64,000 nucleotides of DNA from Paraburkholderia polaris (GCF_012927345.1 NZ_JABBGJ010000002.1:62001-126000), one strand, 5' to 3'; positions 9,021-18,681 are shown, counted from the stretch's first letter. Made by a program: numbers and translations. Notes: generated from the sequence alone by a model not told the origin.

Positions 9021-9874
9021 GATGCGGAAGAGGCTAACAAGGAAGGTGCTGCCGCAAGTTCGGCGCTGATGTCATGAGTGGCGGAAAGCAGCGCGCGAGC
9101 GAGGGGGCCATCAGCGGTGACGTCGATCGCGCCCGTTGAGCCGATCACGGTCAGTGCGAGGCACAAGCGGCCGCTCGCATCGAGCACCGGCGCGCTCAAA
9201 CTGCTGATGCCTGGACTCGGCGCATCGACGCTGCATTCCAACCTGCGTGCGCGGATTGCATCTAAAACCGCTTCGAAAGCAGTGCGTTCGGCGGGCGGCG
9301 TCATCGCGTTGCTCGCAGCGCCCGACTGGTTCGCCCACATCCCCTCCAGCGCCCCGCGTGGCAGATAAGCGCAAAACACACGACCTGTCGACGTTGCCGG
9401 CAGCGACATCACCGTGCCCACGTGCAGATTCACATGCAACGGAAAGCCCGCATGTTCATAGCGGACGATGGTCGGCCCTTGCGGCCCGGCAATACAGATC
9501 GCGACGCTGAACCCGATCGCCTCGGCTAAAGCCGCCACGCGCGGCACGGCTGCGCGAAACGCCGGCTGGTTCTCCAGATGCATCAATCCAAGCCGCAACG
9601 ACAGCGGCCCGGGTTCATAGCGGCCCGACAGCTCGTCACGTTTGATCAGACCTAAGCGGCTCAAACTGACCAGATAAGCATGGGCTTGCCCCGGCGCGAT
9701 CTGCGCGGCGGTGGCGAGATCGGACAAAGCGAGCGGACTGCGTGCCTGCGCGAGCGCCAGCAATACGCGGCCGCCCACTTCGACGCTCTGAATCCCGCGC
9801 TGCGTCTTGCCGCCATCTGCCGTCTCGTTGCCACCCGCGCCTTTGCCGGTGGCCGATTTCGCTGCTTTGCTCAC
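9017..9874 (-). CDS. IclR-family transcriptional regulator (first of a pair)
   Basis: The protein has 285 residues. The DNA-binding domain spans about residues 25-85 (SPLALSDLATAAQIAPGQAH) and the ligand domain 90-275 (VNLHVGTVMSLPATSTGRVFCAYL, then LSAPVLDASGRLCLALTVIG). It is closely related in layout to the next gene, with which it overlaps 4 bp, so the pair likely arose by tandem duplication. It is divergent from the hydrolase/monooxygenase operon across a 284-bp intergenic region. That is the usual position of an IclR repressor or activator of a catabolic operon. The effector cannot be told from sequence, but an aromatic acid would suit the neighbouring enzymes. Confidence 0.92.
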   Translation of the reverse strand: MSKAAKSATGKGAGGNETADGGKTQRGIQSVEVGGRVLLALAQARSPLALSDLATAAQIAPGQAHAYLVSLSRLGLIKRDELSGRYEPGPLSLRLGLMHLENQPAFRAAVPRVAALAEAIGFSVAICIAGPQGPTIVRYEHAGFPLHVNLHVGTVMSLPATSTGRVFCAYLPRGALEGMWANQSGAASNAMTPPAERTAFEAVLDAIRARRLECSVDAPSPGISSLSAPVLDASGRLCLALTVIGSTGAIDVTADGPLARALLSATHDISAELAAAPSLLASSAS

Positions 9875-9969
9875 ACCCGCGCTCGTCCGTAAAAAGGGTC
9901 CATGTTAGCCGATGCCCTGCGCGAAAGCCCGCGCCTTCCTGTCCTCATCTTAGTCGCTCGGAGATTTGC

Positions 9970-10020
9970 GTATAGCGATACATTTAGCTATTGACAAATA
10001 AACTGGCCCGGCCATAAGAT
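9970..10020 (+). promoter_or_regulatory. Candidate sigma-70 promoter and IclR-type operator of the hydrolase operon
   Basis: A perfect TTGACA (9991-9996) is followed after 18 bp by TAAGAT (10015-10020), a reasonable -35/-10 pair facing the gene at 10159. Immediately upstream is a small dyad, GTATAGCGATAC (9970-9981). IclR regulators often bind such short dyads near the -35 element, so it is a plausible operator for one of the two divergent IclR proteins (inference). Confidence 0.45.
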
Positions 10021-10158
10021 GCATTCACCCCGACATACCGGTGCAGTCACAGAGTCAAAACGGGGCGAGACAAGCTCCAATACCGCCAGCCCGCGCATCT
10101 GAATCTGAACGCGCAGTCTGCCGTCTCGCCTCACGTCCAACTTTTGAGGGAGACAAGC

Positions 10159-11118
10159 ATGGCAAAGGCATTCGCATCCCAGGCAGACCTGGAAGTCAAG
10201 AAAGTCACGTGGACCAAGCTGTCCGAGAACGCCTACGCGTACACCGCTGAGGGCGATCCGAACTCGGGCGTGATCATCGGCGACGACGGCGTGCTGATCG
10301 TCGACACCACCGCCACGCCGGCCATGGCGCAAGACCTCATCGCAAAGATCCGCAGCGTCACCGACAAACCGATCAAATACGTCGTGCTGTCGCACTACCA
10401 CGCCGTGCGCGTGCTTGGCGCGTCGGCGTATTTCGAAGAAGGCGCGCAAGAGGTGATCGCGAGCCGCGGCACGTACGAGATGATCGTCGAGCGCGGCGAA
10501 GCAGATATGAAGTCAGAAATCGAACGCTTCCCGCGCTTGTTCGCCGGTGTCGAAACGGTGCCGGGGCTGACGTGGCCGACGCTCGTGTTCGAAAAAGAAA
10601 TGACGCTGTTCCTCGGCAAGCTCGAAGTGCGTATCGCGCATCTGGGCGCGGGTCACACGAAGGGCGATACGGTGGTGTGGCTGCCGTCGCAGAAGGTGCT
10701 GTTCTCCGGCGATCTGGTCGAATACGACGCAGCCTGCTATTGCGGCGATGCTCAACTCGAACAATGGCCGGCTACTTTGGAAGCGCTGCGCGCGCTGAAG
10801 GCCGAGAAACTGGTGCCGGGCCGAGGTCCTGCCTTGACCACGCCGGAAGACGTCAACAAGGGCCTCGATTACACGAAAGACTTCGTCACGACGTTGCTGC
10901 AGCAAGGCCGCGAAGCCGTCGAACAGAAGCTCGATCTGAAGGCCGCGATGGCGCACACGCGCAAGGCGATGGACCCGAAGTTCGGCCACGTGTTCATCTA
11001 CGAGCACTGCCTGCCGTTCGACGTCTCACGTGCCTTCGACGAAGCGAGCGGCATCACGCATCCGCGTATCTGGACCGCGCAGCGCGATAAGGACATGTGG
11101 GACGCGCTGCAAGCCTGA
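10159..11118 (+). CDS. Metallo-beta-lactamase-fold hydrolase with altered metal motif
   Basis: The 319-residue protein uses the ATG at 10159, which follows GAGGGAGACAAGC, a good ribosome-binding site. The fold is recognisable from DGVLIVDTTATPAMAQDLI, the first metal motif region near residues 78-84, LGAGHTKGDTVVW (His166) and LFSGDLVEYDA (Asp185). The usual HxHxDH motif reads HYHAVR here (His79, His81, then Val83 and Arg84), so the Asp and third His are replaced. Metal 2 binding is therefore probably lost or altered. It heads an operon with an FAD monooxygenase, a DUF2783 protein and an MFS carrier. I infer hydrolysis of a ring-cleavage or ester intermediate in breakdown of an aromatic or related compound. 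Confidence 0.82.
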   Translation: MAKAFASQADLEVKKVTWTKLSENAYAYTAEGDPNSGVIIGDDGVLIVDTTATPAMAQDLIAKIRSVTDKPIKYVVLSHYHAVRVLGASAYFEEGAQEVIASRGTYEMIVERGEADMKSEIERFPRLFAGVETVPGLTWPTLVFEKEMTLFLGKLEVRIAHLGAGHTKGDTVVWLPSQKVLFSGDLVEYDAACYCGDAQLEQWPATLEALRALKAEKLVPGRGPALTTPEDVNKGLDYTKDFVTTLLQQGREAVEQKLDLKAAMAHTRKAMDPKFGHVFIYEHCLPFDVSRAFDEASGITHPRIWTAQRDKDMWDALQA

Positions 11119-11188
11119 TCGTAATCCTGATCACCGCATAGAAATGCCGGAAAGCGTCACGCAGAGCAGAGAAGGACGGAGACACAAG

Positions 11189-12898
11189 ATGAGCATCAAC
11201 TATCAGACGCTGTCGTTCGAGTATCAACCGTGCCGTGAACAAAGCGGGCAAGGTGATGCGGATCAGACGGTCTATCCCGTGATTGTGGTCGGCGGGGGGC
11301 CAGTAGGCCTCGCGACCGCAATCGATATCGCGCAGCAGGGCGTGCCGGTCGTCCTGGTCGACGACGACTGTTCGTTGTCCACCGGTTCGCGGGCGATCTG
11401 CTTCTCGAAGCGTTCACTTGATATCTTCGACCGGCTCGGCTGCGGGCAGCGCATGGTGGACAAGGGCATCAGCTGGAATGTCGGCAAGGTGTTCCTGAAA
11501 GATGAACTGGTTTACACGTTCAATCTGCAACCGGAAGCGGGCCACAACCGGCCCGCGTTCATCAACCTGCAGCAGTACTACGTCGAAGGCTTTCTGCTCG
11601 AACGCGCGCAGGAGTTGCCGAATCTCGAGATCCGCTGGAAGAGCAAAGTGGTCGGCGCGCAGCAGAACGGCACGGCTGGCACTCCTCAAGCCAGTGTGAC
11701 GCTGACGATCGATACGCCCAACGGTCAGTACCCGTTATGCGGCCGCTATGTGGTGGCCGCCGACGGCTCGCGCAGTCCGATGCGTAATCTGTTGGGACTC
11801 GACAGCAAAGGTGTCACATTCAAAGACCGCTTCCTGATTGCCGACGTGAAAATGGAAGCGGAGTTTCCGACCGAGCGTTGGTTCTGGTTCGATCCGCCGT
11901 TCCATCCGAATCAATCGGTGCTGTTGCATCGTCAGCCGGATAACGTGTGGCGGATCGATTTCCAGTTGGGCTGGGATGCCGATCCGGTACTGGAAAAAAC
12001 GCCGGAACGGGTGATCCCACGCGTGCGTGCGTTGCTCGGACCGGATGCGAAGTTTGAGCTGGAATGGGTCAGCGTCTATACGTTTTCGTGTTTGCGCATG
12101 GACCGTTTCAGGCACGGCAACGTGTTATTCGCGGGCGATTCCGCGCATGGCGTGTCGCCGTTCGGCGCGCGCGGCGCGAATAGCGGCGTGCAGGACGCGG
12201 AAAACCTCGCATGGAAACTGGCGATGGTGCTCGAAGGCAAAGCCTCCGACGCGTTGCTCGACACGTATGCGAGCGAGCGCGAATTCGCCGCCGACGAAAA
12301 CATCCGCAACTCCACGCGCTCAACCGATTTCATCACACCGAAGAGCCCGGTTAGCCGCGTGTTTCGCGACGCTGTGCTGAAGCTCGCGCGGCATCACCCG
12401 TTCGCGCGACAGTTGACCAATAGCGGCCGCCTGTCAGTGCCGGCGGTGTTGCGTGATTCCCCGCTGAATACATCGGACAGCGACAGCTTCGACGGTCTGA
12501 TGGTTGCGGGCGCGTCGTGCGTCGATGCGCCGGTTCATGCAGCGGGGCAACCGGCATGGCTGTTACAGCAACTCGGCCAGCAATTCACGGGCGTGTTGTT
12601 CTGCGGTTCGCAAGCTATCGATCAGGCGACGCAAGCTGCGCTGGATGCATTGTGCAGCGGGCCGATTCCGCTGAAGTTCGTCGTGGTGACGAGCGGCGAT
12701 GCGCAGGTCGCGGCGGCTTCGGGTGCAAAGGTCGTGCACGACATCGACGGTCTTGCAGCCGCGCGTTACGACGCCAAACCCGGCACGTTCTATTTGATCC
12801 GCCCGGACCAGCATGTCTGCGCGCGCCGGCGGCAACTCGACGTGAGCTTTGTGGAAGGTGCGTTGAAGCGAGCGTTGTGCGTGGAAGGCACGGCCTGA
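11189..12898 (+). CDS. FAD-dependent aromatic hydroxylase (PheA/TfdB/MhpA-type)
   Basis: The ATG at 11189 follows GGACGGAGACACAAG and gives 569 residues. An N-terminal Rossmann motif (IVVGGGPVGLATAIDIAQQG, about residues 32-51) binds the FAD ADP moiety. The second FAD motif LFAGDSAHGVSPFGARGAN lies near 312-330, and a thioredoxin-like C-terminal region starts near 430. This order is that of flavoprotein phenol or 3-(3-hydroxyphenyl)propionate hydroxylases, which use NAD(P)H and O2 to hydroxylate an aromatic ring. The enzyme is probably cytosolic. Its position after the hydrolase and before the DUF2783 gene and permease supports a catabolic operon; the exact substrate is not predictable. Confidence 0.9.
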   Translation: MSINYQTLSFEYQPCREQSGQGDADQTVYPVIVVGGGPVGLATAIDIAQQGVPVVLVDDDCSLSTGSRAICFSKRSLDIFDRLGCGQRMVDKGISWNVGKVFLKDELVYTFNLQPEAGHNRPAFINLQQYYVEGFLLERAQELPNLEIRWKSKVVGAQQNGTAGTPQASVTLTIDTPNGQYPLCGRYVVAADGSRSPMRNLLGLDSKGVTFKDRFLIADVKMEAEFPTERWFWFDPPFHPNQSVLLHRQPDNVWRIDFQLGWDADPVLEKTPERVIPRVRALLGPDAKFELEWVSVYTFSCLRMDRFRHGNVLFAGDSAHGVSPFGARGANSGVQDAENLAWKLAMVLEGKASDALLDTYASEREFAADENIRNSTRSTDFITPKSPVSRVFRDAVLKLARHHPFARQLTNSGRLSVPAVLRDSPLNTSDSDSFDGLMVAGASCVDAPVHAAGQPAWLLQQLGQQFTGVLFCGSQAIDQATQAALDALCSGPIPLKFVVVTSGDAQVAAASGAKVVHDIDGLAAARYDAKPGTFYLIRPDQHVCARRRQLDVSFVEGALKRALCVEGTA

Positions 12899-13029
12899 AG
12901 GCGGGGCAAACGCAGCGAAGGCGGCGCAGACCGAAAACGCGGCGAACGCGGTAGGTGCGCAATATGCGGCGCACGCAACCTCGCCGACACACACAGCACA
13001 TCGGCCCAAGAAAATAGCAGGAGACAGTC

Positions 13030-13266
13030 ATGGCATTGAACACGCAACCCAATCTCGCCCGCCCCGACGATTTCTACGAGGCGCTGATCGACATGCATCG
13101 CGATCTGGACGATGCGCAGAGTCATTCGGCCAATGCGCAACTGATCCTGTTGCTCGCCAACCATATCGGCGATCACGCGACGCTGCTCGAAGCGATGCGG
13201 CACGCACGCGAAGGCGTGACCGACGCTTCGGTGCAAGGCGCACATGCGCATCCGCTGGCCGCCTGA
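13030..13266 (+). CDS. DUF2783-family small protein
   Basis: A 78-residue acidic, His-rich soluble protein (begins MALNTQPNLARPDDFYEAL, with AQLILLLANHIGDHATLLEAM in the middle). It matches what I know of the DUF2783 family, whose members are regularly found directly after FAD monooxygenases of this kind. An AGGAG-containing ribosome-binding site precedes the ATG. Its role is unknown; a helper of the monooxygenase is plausible from the context. Confidence 0.85.
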   Translation: MALNTQPNLARPDDFYEALIDMHRDLDDAQSHSANAQLILLLANHIGDHATLLEAMRHAREGVTDASVQGAHAHPLAA

Positions 13267-13332
13267 ACAAACAGGACAAGCGCGGATACGAACAGCACGA
13301 ACAGCACAAGTGGTAACAATGAATCGCTGTAC

Positions 13333-13357
13333 GCGCGTGGCCATTCGAGCCACGCGC
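13333..13357. terminator. Hairpin between the DUF2783 and MFS genes
   Basis: A perfect 9-bp stem GCGCGTGGC / GCCACGCGC encloses a 7-base loop. No T-run follows, so it is either an mRNA processing or stability element, or a weak terminator that tunes expression of the transporter relative to the enzymes. Confidence 0.4.
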
Positions 13358-13480
13358 AATCCACCACGGCGCGCAGCGCATCGATTGCGTCGCACGCCGT
13401 CCCAGTAGAAAACCGAAACGCGGCGCATCAAGACGCCGGACCTAGCGGGTCCGTTGGACCCTCACGTTTGGAGAAAACTG

Positions 13481-14803
13481 ATGAGCCAATCCCTTGCCCC
13501 CGCGCTGGGCGCATCCGCCGTTGCGCACGACGATCTGTTATATCGCAAGGTTTCGAAGCGGATTATTCCGTTTCTATTCCTCTGTTATGTGGTGTCGTTT
13601 CTCGACCGCATTAATATCGGCTTCGCGCAATTGCAGATGAAGCACGACCTCGGTTTCAGCGACGCCATGTACGGTTTGGGCGCCGCGGTCTTCTATATCG
13701 GCTACGTGCTGTGCGAAGTGCCGAGCAACATGCTGCTGGCGCGCTTCGGCGCGCGCCGCACGTTTACGCGGATCATGCTGCTGTGGGGCATCGCATCGGT
13801 CGGCATGATGCTGGTGTCGAAGCCCACGCACTTCTACGTGCTGCGCTTCATGCTCGGCGTATTCGAAGCGGGGTTCTTTCCGGGCATCGTGCTGTATCTG
13901 ACCTACTGGTATCCGGCGCGGCGGCGCGCTGCTGTGCTGTCGATCTTCTTTGCCGGCGTCGCGGTGGCCGGTGTGCTCGGCGGCCTGGTGTCCGGCTGGA
14001 TCATGCGCGATATGGGCGGCGTGATGGGTCTGTTCGGCTGGCAGTGGATGTTCGTGATCGAAGGCGCGCCGGCCATCGTACTCGGCCTGTTCGCCGCGTT
14101 TTATCTGGTTGACGGTCCGCAACACGCAACGTGGCTCAACGCCGCTGAGAAGGCGCAACTGATCGCGCAACGTGATGAAGACCGCCATGCTTCATCGGAC
14201 GCGCATTCGTCGCGTTCCGTCCTGCAAGCGCTGCGTAATCCACGGGTTTATCTCTTTGCGTTCATTTATTTCTCGCTCACCTGCGCTTCGCTAACGCTGA
14301 ACTTCTGGATGCCGCTGATGATTCGCGACTTCGGTGTTCACGATGTGCTGGCTATCAGTCTGTACACGGTGATTCCGAATGCGGTCGGCGCGGTGGGCCT
14401 GATTCTGATTGCGCGCAACTCGGATCGCCGTGGCGAACGACGCCGGCACTTTGCGGTTTGCACGATCGGCGGCGGTATCGCGCTGTCTCTGCTGACGTTG
14501 CATCTGAGCAGCTTTCCGGCGATGCTCGCGATTCTCTCGCTGGCTGCCGTGCTGATTTTTGCGGCGTTGCCGATTTTCTGGACTGTGCCATCGGGTTATC
14601 TGTCCGGCGCGGCGGCGGCGGCCGGGATTGCGCTGATCAGCAGCATCGGCATTACGAGCGGGATCGTGAGCCCTTGGGTGATTGGTCTGATCAAGACACA
14701 CACTGGCAGCATGGACAACGCGCTGTATCTCTTGACTGCGCTGCTGTTCGTCAGCGGTGTGGCGCTGCTGATTGGCGTGCCGAAAGAGATGAAGCGCATC
14801 TAG
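13481..14803 (+). CDS. MFS transporter, anion:cation symporter (ACS) type
   Basis: The 440-residue protein starts at the ATG at 13481 behind TTTGGAGAAAACTG. About 12 membrane segments are visible. The signature SFLDRINIGFAQLQMKHDLGF (about residues 42-62) is the hallmark of the ACS/phthalate-permease family, which imports organic anions with protons. LTYWYPARRRAAVLSIFFAG (loop 4/5 region) is also characteristic. It ends the catabolic operon and most likely imports the substrate of the upstream hydroxylase and hydrolase. Confidence 0.92.
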   Translation: MSQSLAPALGASAVAHDDLLYRKVSKRIIPFLFLCYVVSFLDRINIGFAQLQMKHDLGFSDAMYGLGAAVFYIGYVLCEVPSNMLLARFGARRTFTRIMLLWGIASVGMMLVSKPTHFYVLRFMLGVFEAGFFPGIVLYLTYWYPARRRAAVLSIFFAGVAVAGVLGGLVSGWIMRDMGGVMGLFGWQWMFVIEGAPAIVLGLFAAFYLVDGPQHATWLNAAEKAQLIAQRDEDRHASSDAHSSRSVLQALRNPRVYLFAFIYFSLTCASLTLNFWMPLMIRDFGVHDVLAISLYTVIPNAVGAVGLILIARNSDRRGERRRHFAVCTIGGGIALSLLTLHLSSFPAMLAILSLAAVLIFAALPIFWTVPSGYLSGAAAAAGIALISSIGITSGIVSPWVIGLIKTHTGSMDNALYLLTALLFVSGVALLIGVPKEMKRI

Positions 14804-15135
14804 GACTTGTATGGGGCGCCGACAAGGCGCGCCCGGCCGGCGGCGGGCGGAAAATTCGGCCGGAGCGTGCGGCGGCGCGCTCGACGGTGGTCATGAACGA
14901 ATTGTCCGCTGCACTCCGCCAGAAAGATGAATGATAGATAGAGGCAAGTTAGTTGGGGACATCCACGACGACGCTGCAATAGTATGCGATTTAGTTATCT
15001 CTTTAACGGTTTGTAATACTAAATGAATTGCGTTGACAAAAAATGACCTGATTCTGAGGCCGTCCTATTTGATTCGATTCCAGAGTCCACTAGAGTTTTG
15101 CCGGGGTATTCCGCGAATCTCTAACAGGAGTGGGC
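14804..15135. other. Gene-free junction between the catabolic operon and the vgrG island
   Basis: No gene is supported here. The first 130 bp are GC-rich like the operon. From about 14935 the sequence turns AT-rich, marking the left edge of the vgrG island. No tRNA, integrase or clear attachment repeat was seen. Confidence 0.5.
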
Positions 15136-18100
15136 TTGAGTCAAAAACCTGGTTCTACGCACCGGCACTACCGTCTCGACATGCCACAGGCCAGGAGTGC
15201 CGAGCTTGCCGATATCTTTGCCTTTGAGGGTGAGCGGGCCATCGGGGAGCCCACCCGATACCAGATCCGGTTCACGCATCAGCAGCCGGACCTGTCGCGC
15301 ACTGACTATCTGAACAAGCCTGCGGCGTTCGTGATCCAGCCGCCATTCAATCCGCTCGCAGCGCTCAAGCCGGAACCCGCGCGGCGTGTGCAGGGCGTCA
15401 TCACCGGCTTCAGCCAGCGGGGCAGCAGCCGGGACGAAACGACCTATGAGGTTGTGCTGGAGTCGCGCCTGGCGCTGCTGCGCAACGCGCCTAAATACCG
15501 GTTCTTCCTTGAGAAGAGCTTTCCGGAAATCATCGAGCAGATACTGCGCGAACACGACTTCGACAGGATCCACGGAAGCTTCGAGTTCGACCTGTACCGC
15601 CAATATGCCCGGCGCGCATTCGTGATGCAGTGGCAGGAAGACGACCTGACCTTCATCACGCGGCTATGCCGCCGCTCGGGTATCTGGTTTGTCTGCGAAG
15701 AGGGCAAGCACTGCGAAAACGTGCGGTTTGGTGACGACTTCACGCACTACCGCCGCGACCCGGACCTGGCCGTGCCGTATCGCCAGCACAGCGGCCTGGA
15801 AAGCTCAGGGGCGGAGTCGGTCGATTCGCTTGAAATGGACGCGACGACCTTGCCGACGAGCTACAAGGTGCGCACGTTCAGCACTGAGCGTCCACTATCA
15901 GAACCGATCGAAGCGGCCAGCCTGATCAGAGAGGACCGCACCACCTATGGCGAGGCTTATACGTGGGGCACGCCGAACCTGAGCGAGGATGAGACGAAGG
16001 CAGAAGCGCTGCTGCGCCGCGAGGCGGCAGTGGCCGCGCAGGTGGTGTATCGGGGCACCTGCAACATGCTGGATCTCGCGCCCAGTTGCACCCTCAAGTT
16101 CTCGAACCGGAAACTGCCCGATGCTGAGTACGGGCTGGTCACGGTACGGGTGAGATGCAGCGCATCGCGCAAGCAGCCTTACCGCGTCGAGTTCACGGCC
16201 ATTCCGTCCGACCGGCTGTACCGGCTGCCTCTGCTGGAACATACGTGGCCCAGAATCGAGGGGGTCATTACCGGCACCATAGCCTCGCCGGGCGGGTACA
16301 AGGACCCGTATCTGGGCGCGCAGGGCTCCTATATCGTGCACATCCATGCGGATCAGGACAAGCGCAAACCTGGACTGGAAAGCTGCCCGATGCGACTGGC
16401 GAAGCCGTTCGCGGGCGCGGGACAGACCGGTTTCCATTTCGGTCTGGTCGAAGGGACGATCGTGACCGTGGGCTTCCTGTGGGGCTGCCCGGACCTTCCC
16501 TTCATCAGTCAGGTATTGCACACCGTGCAGCATACTGACCCGATCAATTCAGCCTACCCGTGGGCCACGCGCAATACGCTGCGCACGCGCAGGAACAACA
16601 CGCTCCAGTTCGAGGACCGCGTTGGCCACGAGCACATCAAGCTCGCGACCGAACAGGGAAAGTCACAACTGAACCTTGGGCATTCGGTTGATCGCGACCA
16701 GAACGAGCGCGGTAACGGCGCCGAGCTTCGCACAGATGAGACCGCGGTTATGCGCGGCGGCGCGGGCGCGATGATGACGGCGTATAGCCGTCTGGGTGGT
16801 CGCGGGCGTCAGATCGACATGCAGGAAACGGTTGCGCAGCTCAAGGAAATGCTGGCGCTTGCAGAATCGCTGGCGCAATCCGCCGAAGCGTCGAAGGCGT
16901 CGCCAGCCGACACCCGCGCGCAGAAAGCGATTAACGATGCCCTCAGCGAACTTCGTCAGCCCGGTGCGCTTGTCACTGCACCTGGCCCGGTTGGCATCGT
17001 GTCGGGTGATGGCGTACAGCTCGCAGCCGACGGCTCTATCATCGCGACGGCGAAGAAGGGTGTCCCCGTCAGCACACTGAAGCAGCTTACCGCTGCCGCA
17101 CGGGGCGTCATTTCACTTTTCACGCAGGCGGGTATGAAGCTCATTGCATCGGCTGGGGCGGTCGTCATGCAGGCCCAGCGCGGTCCCATGCAGCTCGCGG
17201 CCCAGGAGGACATGACCGTCGAAACGGTTGACGGCGTGGTGCATGTGAAGTCCCCGAAGGAAATCGTACTGAATGTAGGTGGCTCATATTTCCGCATGAC
17301 GCCTGACAAGATCGAAGCGGGCACGCGCGGTGGCGTCCTGTTCAGAACAGGCAGCCTGAAGATGGCGGGGCCTGCCCAGATGGACCTGGGCGGTGCGGCT
17401 TTCGCGCCGAGGTTCGTGCCGTTCACGACGGACTGCGAGGTATGGCGCACCAATCCGAAGTTCACTGAGCTGACCTCGCCTGCCCCTGTACCGGCCCAGG
17501 CTCCGGGAACGGCATTGGGCGACGGGGGCGTTGTGCCACCGTCAGCGCCTTCACTGGATGGGGCATCGGTGGCATCGACAGCTGCGGGAGGTAGTCAAGA
17601 GAACGGAAATCCATGGGGGCCGGGTCTTCCGCAGACAGGGAGAAATACGTTAGTCGAGAAGGCAGCTCCCGTAATGAATGATCCGGACAACGCGCCAACG
17701 GGGCAGGTCGAGGATCATCCGGAACCGATCAAGTTGACGAAGCCGGCGCCCTGTAACTGGTCAATGGCCGGATTTGTTAGTGAATGTACTGATGAAACAG
17801 AGACCGGCTCATATAGGGCGCTCGACAGGTACAAAGCACCGTGGCTTGACCAGTTTCATAATCAGATTATTGGCGGAGCGAAATTTCCAACGAATTTTGA
17901 ATTGCGTTATGACGATAAAGAAAAAACGCTATATGCCACTGTCCGCGTCAAGATCATTCCTGTCGAACTGTTCAAGTCTGGGGCCAATGGCCAAAAGCAA
18001 ACGGTGCCATACGACCATGATGCACACTGGCGAGGCGTTGCAGGCGGAGTAAATGCACCGTTCGATGCTGGATATGTTATGGAATACCGTAACCATGTCG

Positions 18101-18681
18101 GCCAAAAATTTGATTTGGCAAAAAAGAAACGTGATGTGGAGAGTGTGCTGAACGGGCATAAATGCAAGCTGATTCTGGATGGGTGTGCGAAAGGCGCTTC
18201 ATGTGGATGGCGTGTTTCGGTCGTTTTCAACGTGGAATTAGTATTGGGTTTGAATGATGCGAGCGATATCGGGGCAGGCAAAAAAATTCATAAATCAGTG
18301 TACCTATTCCCCCAGGCGGCCCGCGCAGACGGGAAGTCGTGGGGTGAGAATGAAGACCAACCGTCTACCAACGTTATTGCGCATGAGTGCGGTCATCTTT
18401 TTAATTACCCGGATGAATATTGGGAATACGGCGGATGGGTACATTGCGATTACATAAAAAATAATGAACTTGATTTTGTGAAAGGCGATGGCCTTAAGGG
18501 TAAGGAGGTTTGGCAAATATCATCGGACAAGAATGTCATGGGTGGTGGATGTAATAATGTGATTCCATTGGATTCAAGCTTGCCTCCAAGTGCAACGGTG
18601 CATCCATATTATTTGGAATACATTAGACGTCATTTCCACGGCAAAACGGGTTTATCTTGGAGGATTGGTTATGGTTCGTAA
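15136..18681 (+). CDS. vgrG: Evolved VgrG spike with C-terminal HExxH metalloprotease domain
   Basis: I choose the TTG at 15136 because AGGAG lies 5 bp upstream, giving 1181 residues; GTG 15130 and ATG 15181 are alternatives. The order is the gp27-like base (about 20-360), gp5-like OB fold (from about 375, GVITGTIASPGGYKDP), DUF2345 needle extension (about 655-765), a Pro/Ala/Gly-rich linker, then a C-terminal domain (about 868-1181). That domain carries HECGH (His1083, Glu1084, His1087) followed by NYPDEY, a zinc-protease signature resembling M64-type enzymes. The final domain is AT-richer than the VgrG core, so it was probably added as a module. It should be delivered on the type VI tip into target cells. 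The following gene is a candidate immunity protein. Confidence 0.92.
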   Translation: MSQKPGSTHRHYRLDMPQARSAELADIFAFEGERAIGEPTRYQIRFTHQQPDLSRTDYLNKPAAFVIQPPFNPLAALKPEPARRVQGVITGFSQRGSSRDETTYEVVLESRLALLRNAPKYRFFLEKSFPEIIEQILREHDFDRIHGSFEFDLYRQYARRAFVMQWQEDDLTFITRLCRRSGIWFVCEEGKHCENVRFGDDFTHYRRDPDLAVPYRQHSGLESSGAESVDSLEMDATTLPTSYKVRTFSTERPLSEPIEAASLIREDRTTYGEAYTWGTPNLSEDETKAEALLRREAAVAAQVVYRGTCNMLDLAPSCTLKFSNRKLPDAEYGLVTVRVRCSASRKQPYRVEFTAIPSDRLYRLPLLEHTWPRIEGVITGTIASPGGYKDPYLGAQGSYIVHIHADQDKRKPGLESCPMRLAKPFAGAGQTGFHFGLVEGTIVTVGFLWGCPDLPFISQVLHTVQHTDPINSAYPWATRNTLRTRRNNTLQFEDRVGHEHIKLATEQGKSQLNLGHSVDRDQNERGNGAELRTDETAVMRGGAGAMMTAYSRLGGRGRQIDMQETVAQLKEMLALAESLAQSAEASKASPADTRAQKAINDALSELRQPGALVTAPGPVGIVSGDGVQLAADGSIIATAKKGVPVSTLKQLTAAARGVISLFTQAGMKLIASAGAVVMQAQRGPMQLAAQEDMTVETVDGVVHVKSPKEIVLNVGGSYFRMTPDKIEAGTRGGVLFRTGSLKMAGPAQMDLGGAAFAPRFVPFTTDCEVWRTNPKFTELTSPAPVPAQAPGTALGDGGVVPPSAPSLDGASVASTAAGGSQENGNPWGPGLPQTGRNTLVEKAAPVMNDPDNAPTGQVEDHPEPIKLTKPAPCNWSMAGFVSECTDETETGSYRALDRYKAPWLDQFHNQIIGGAKFPTNFELRYDDKEKTLYATVRVKIIPVELFKSGANGQKQTVPYDHDAHWRGVAGGVNAPFDAGYVMEYRNHVGQKFDLAKKKRDVESVLNGHKCKLILDGCAKGASCGWRVSVVFNVELVLGLNDASDIGAGKKIHKSVYLFPQAARADGKSWGENEDQPSTNVIAHECGHLFNYPDEYWEYGGWVHCDYIKNNELDFVKGDGLKGKEVWQISSDKNVMGGGCNNVIPLDSSLPPSATVHPYYLEYIRRHFHGKTGLSWRIGYGS

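Noticed and set aside
14804..15135. Integration site or tRNA at the left edge of the vgrG island
   Set aside because: Composition changes here but no tRNA, integrase or direct repeat could be found.
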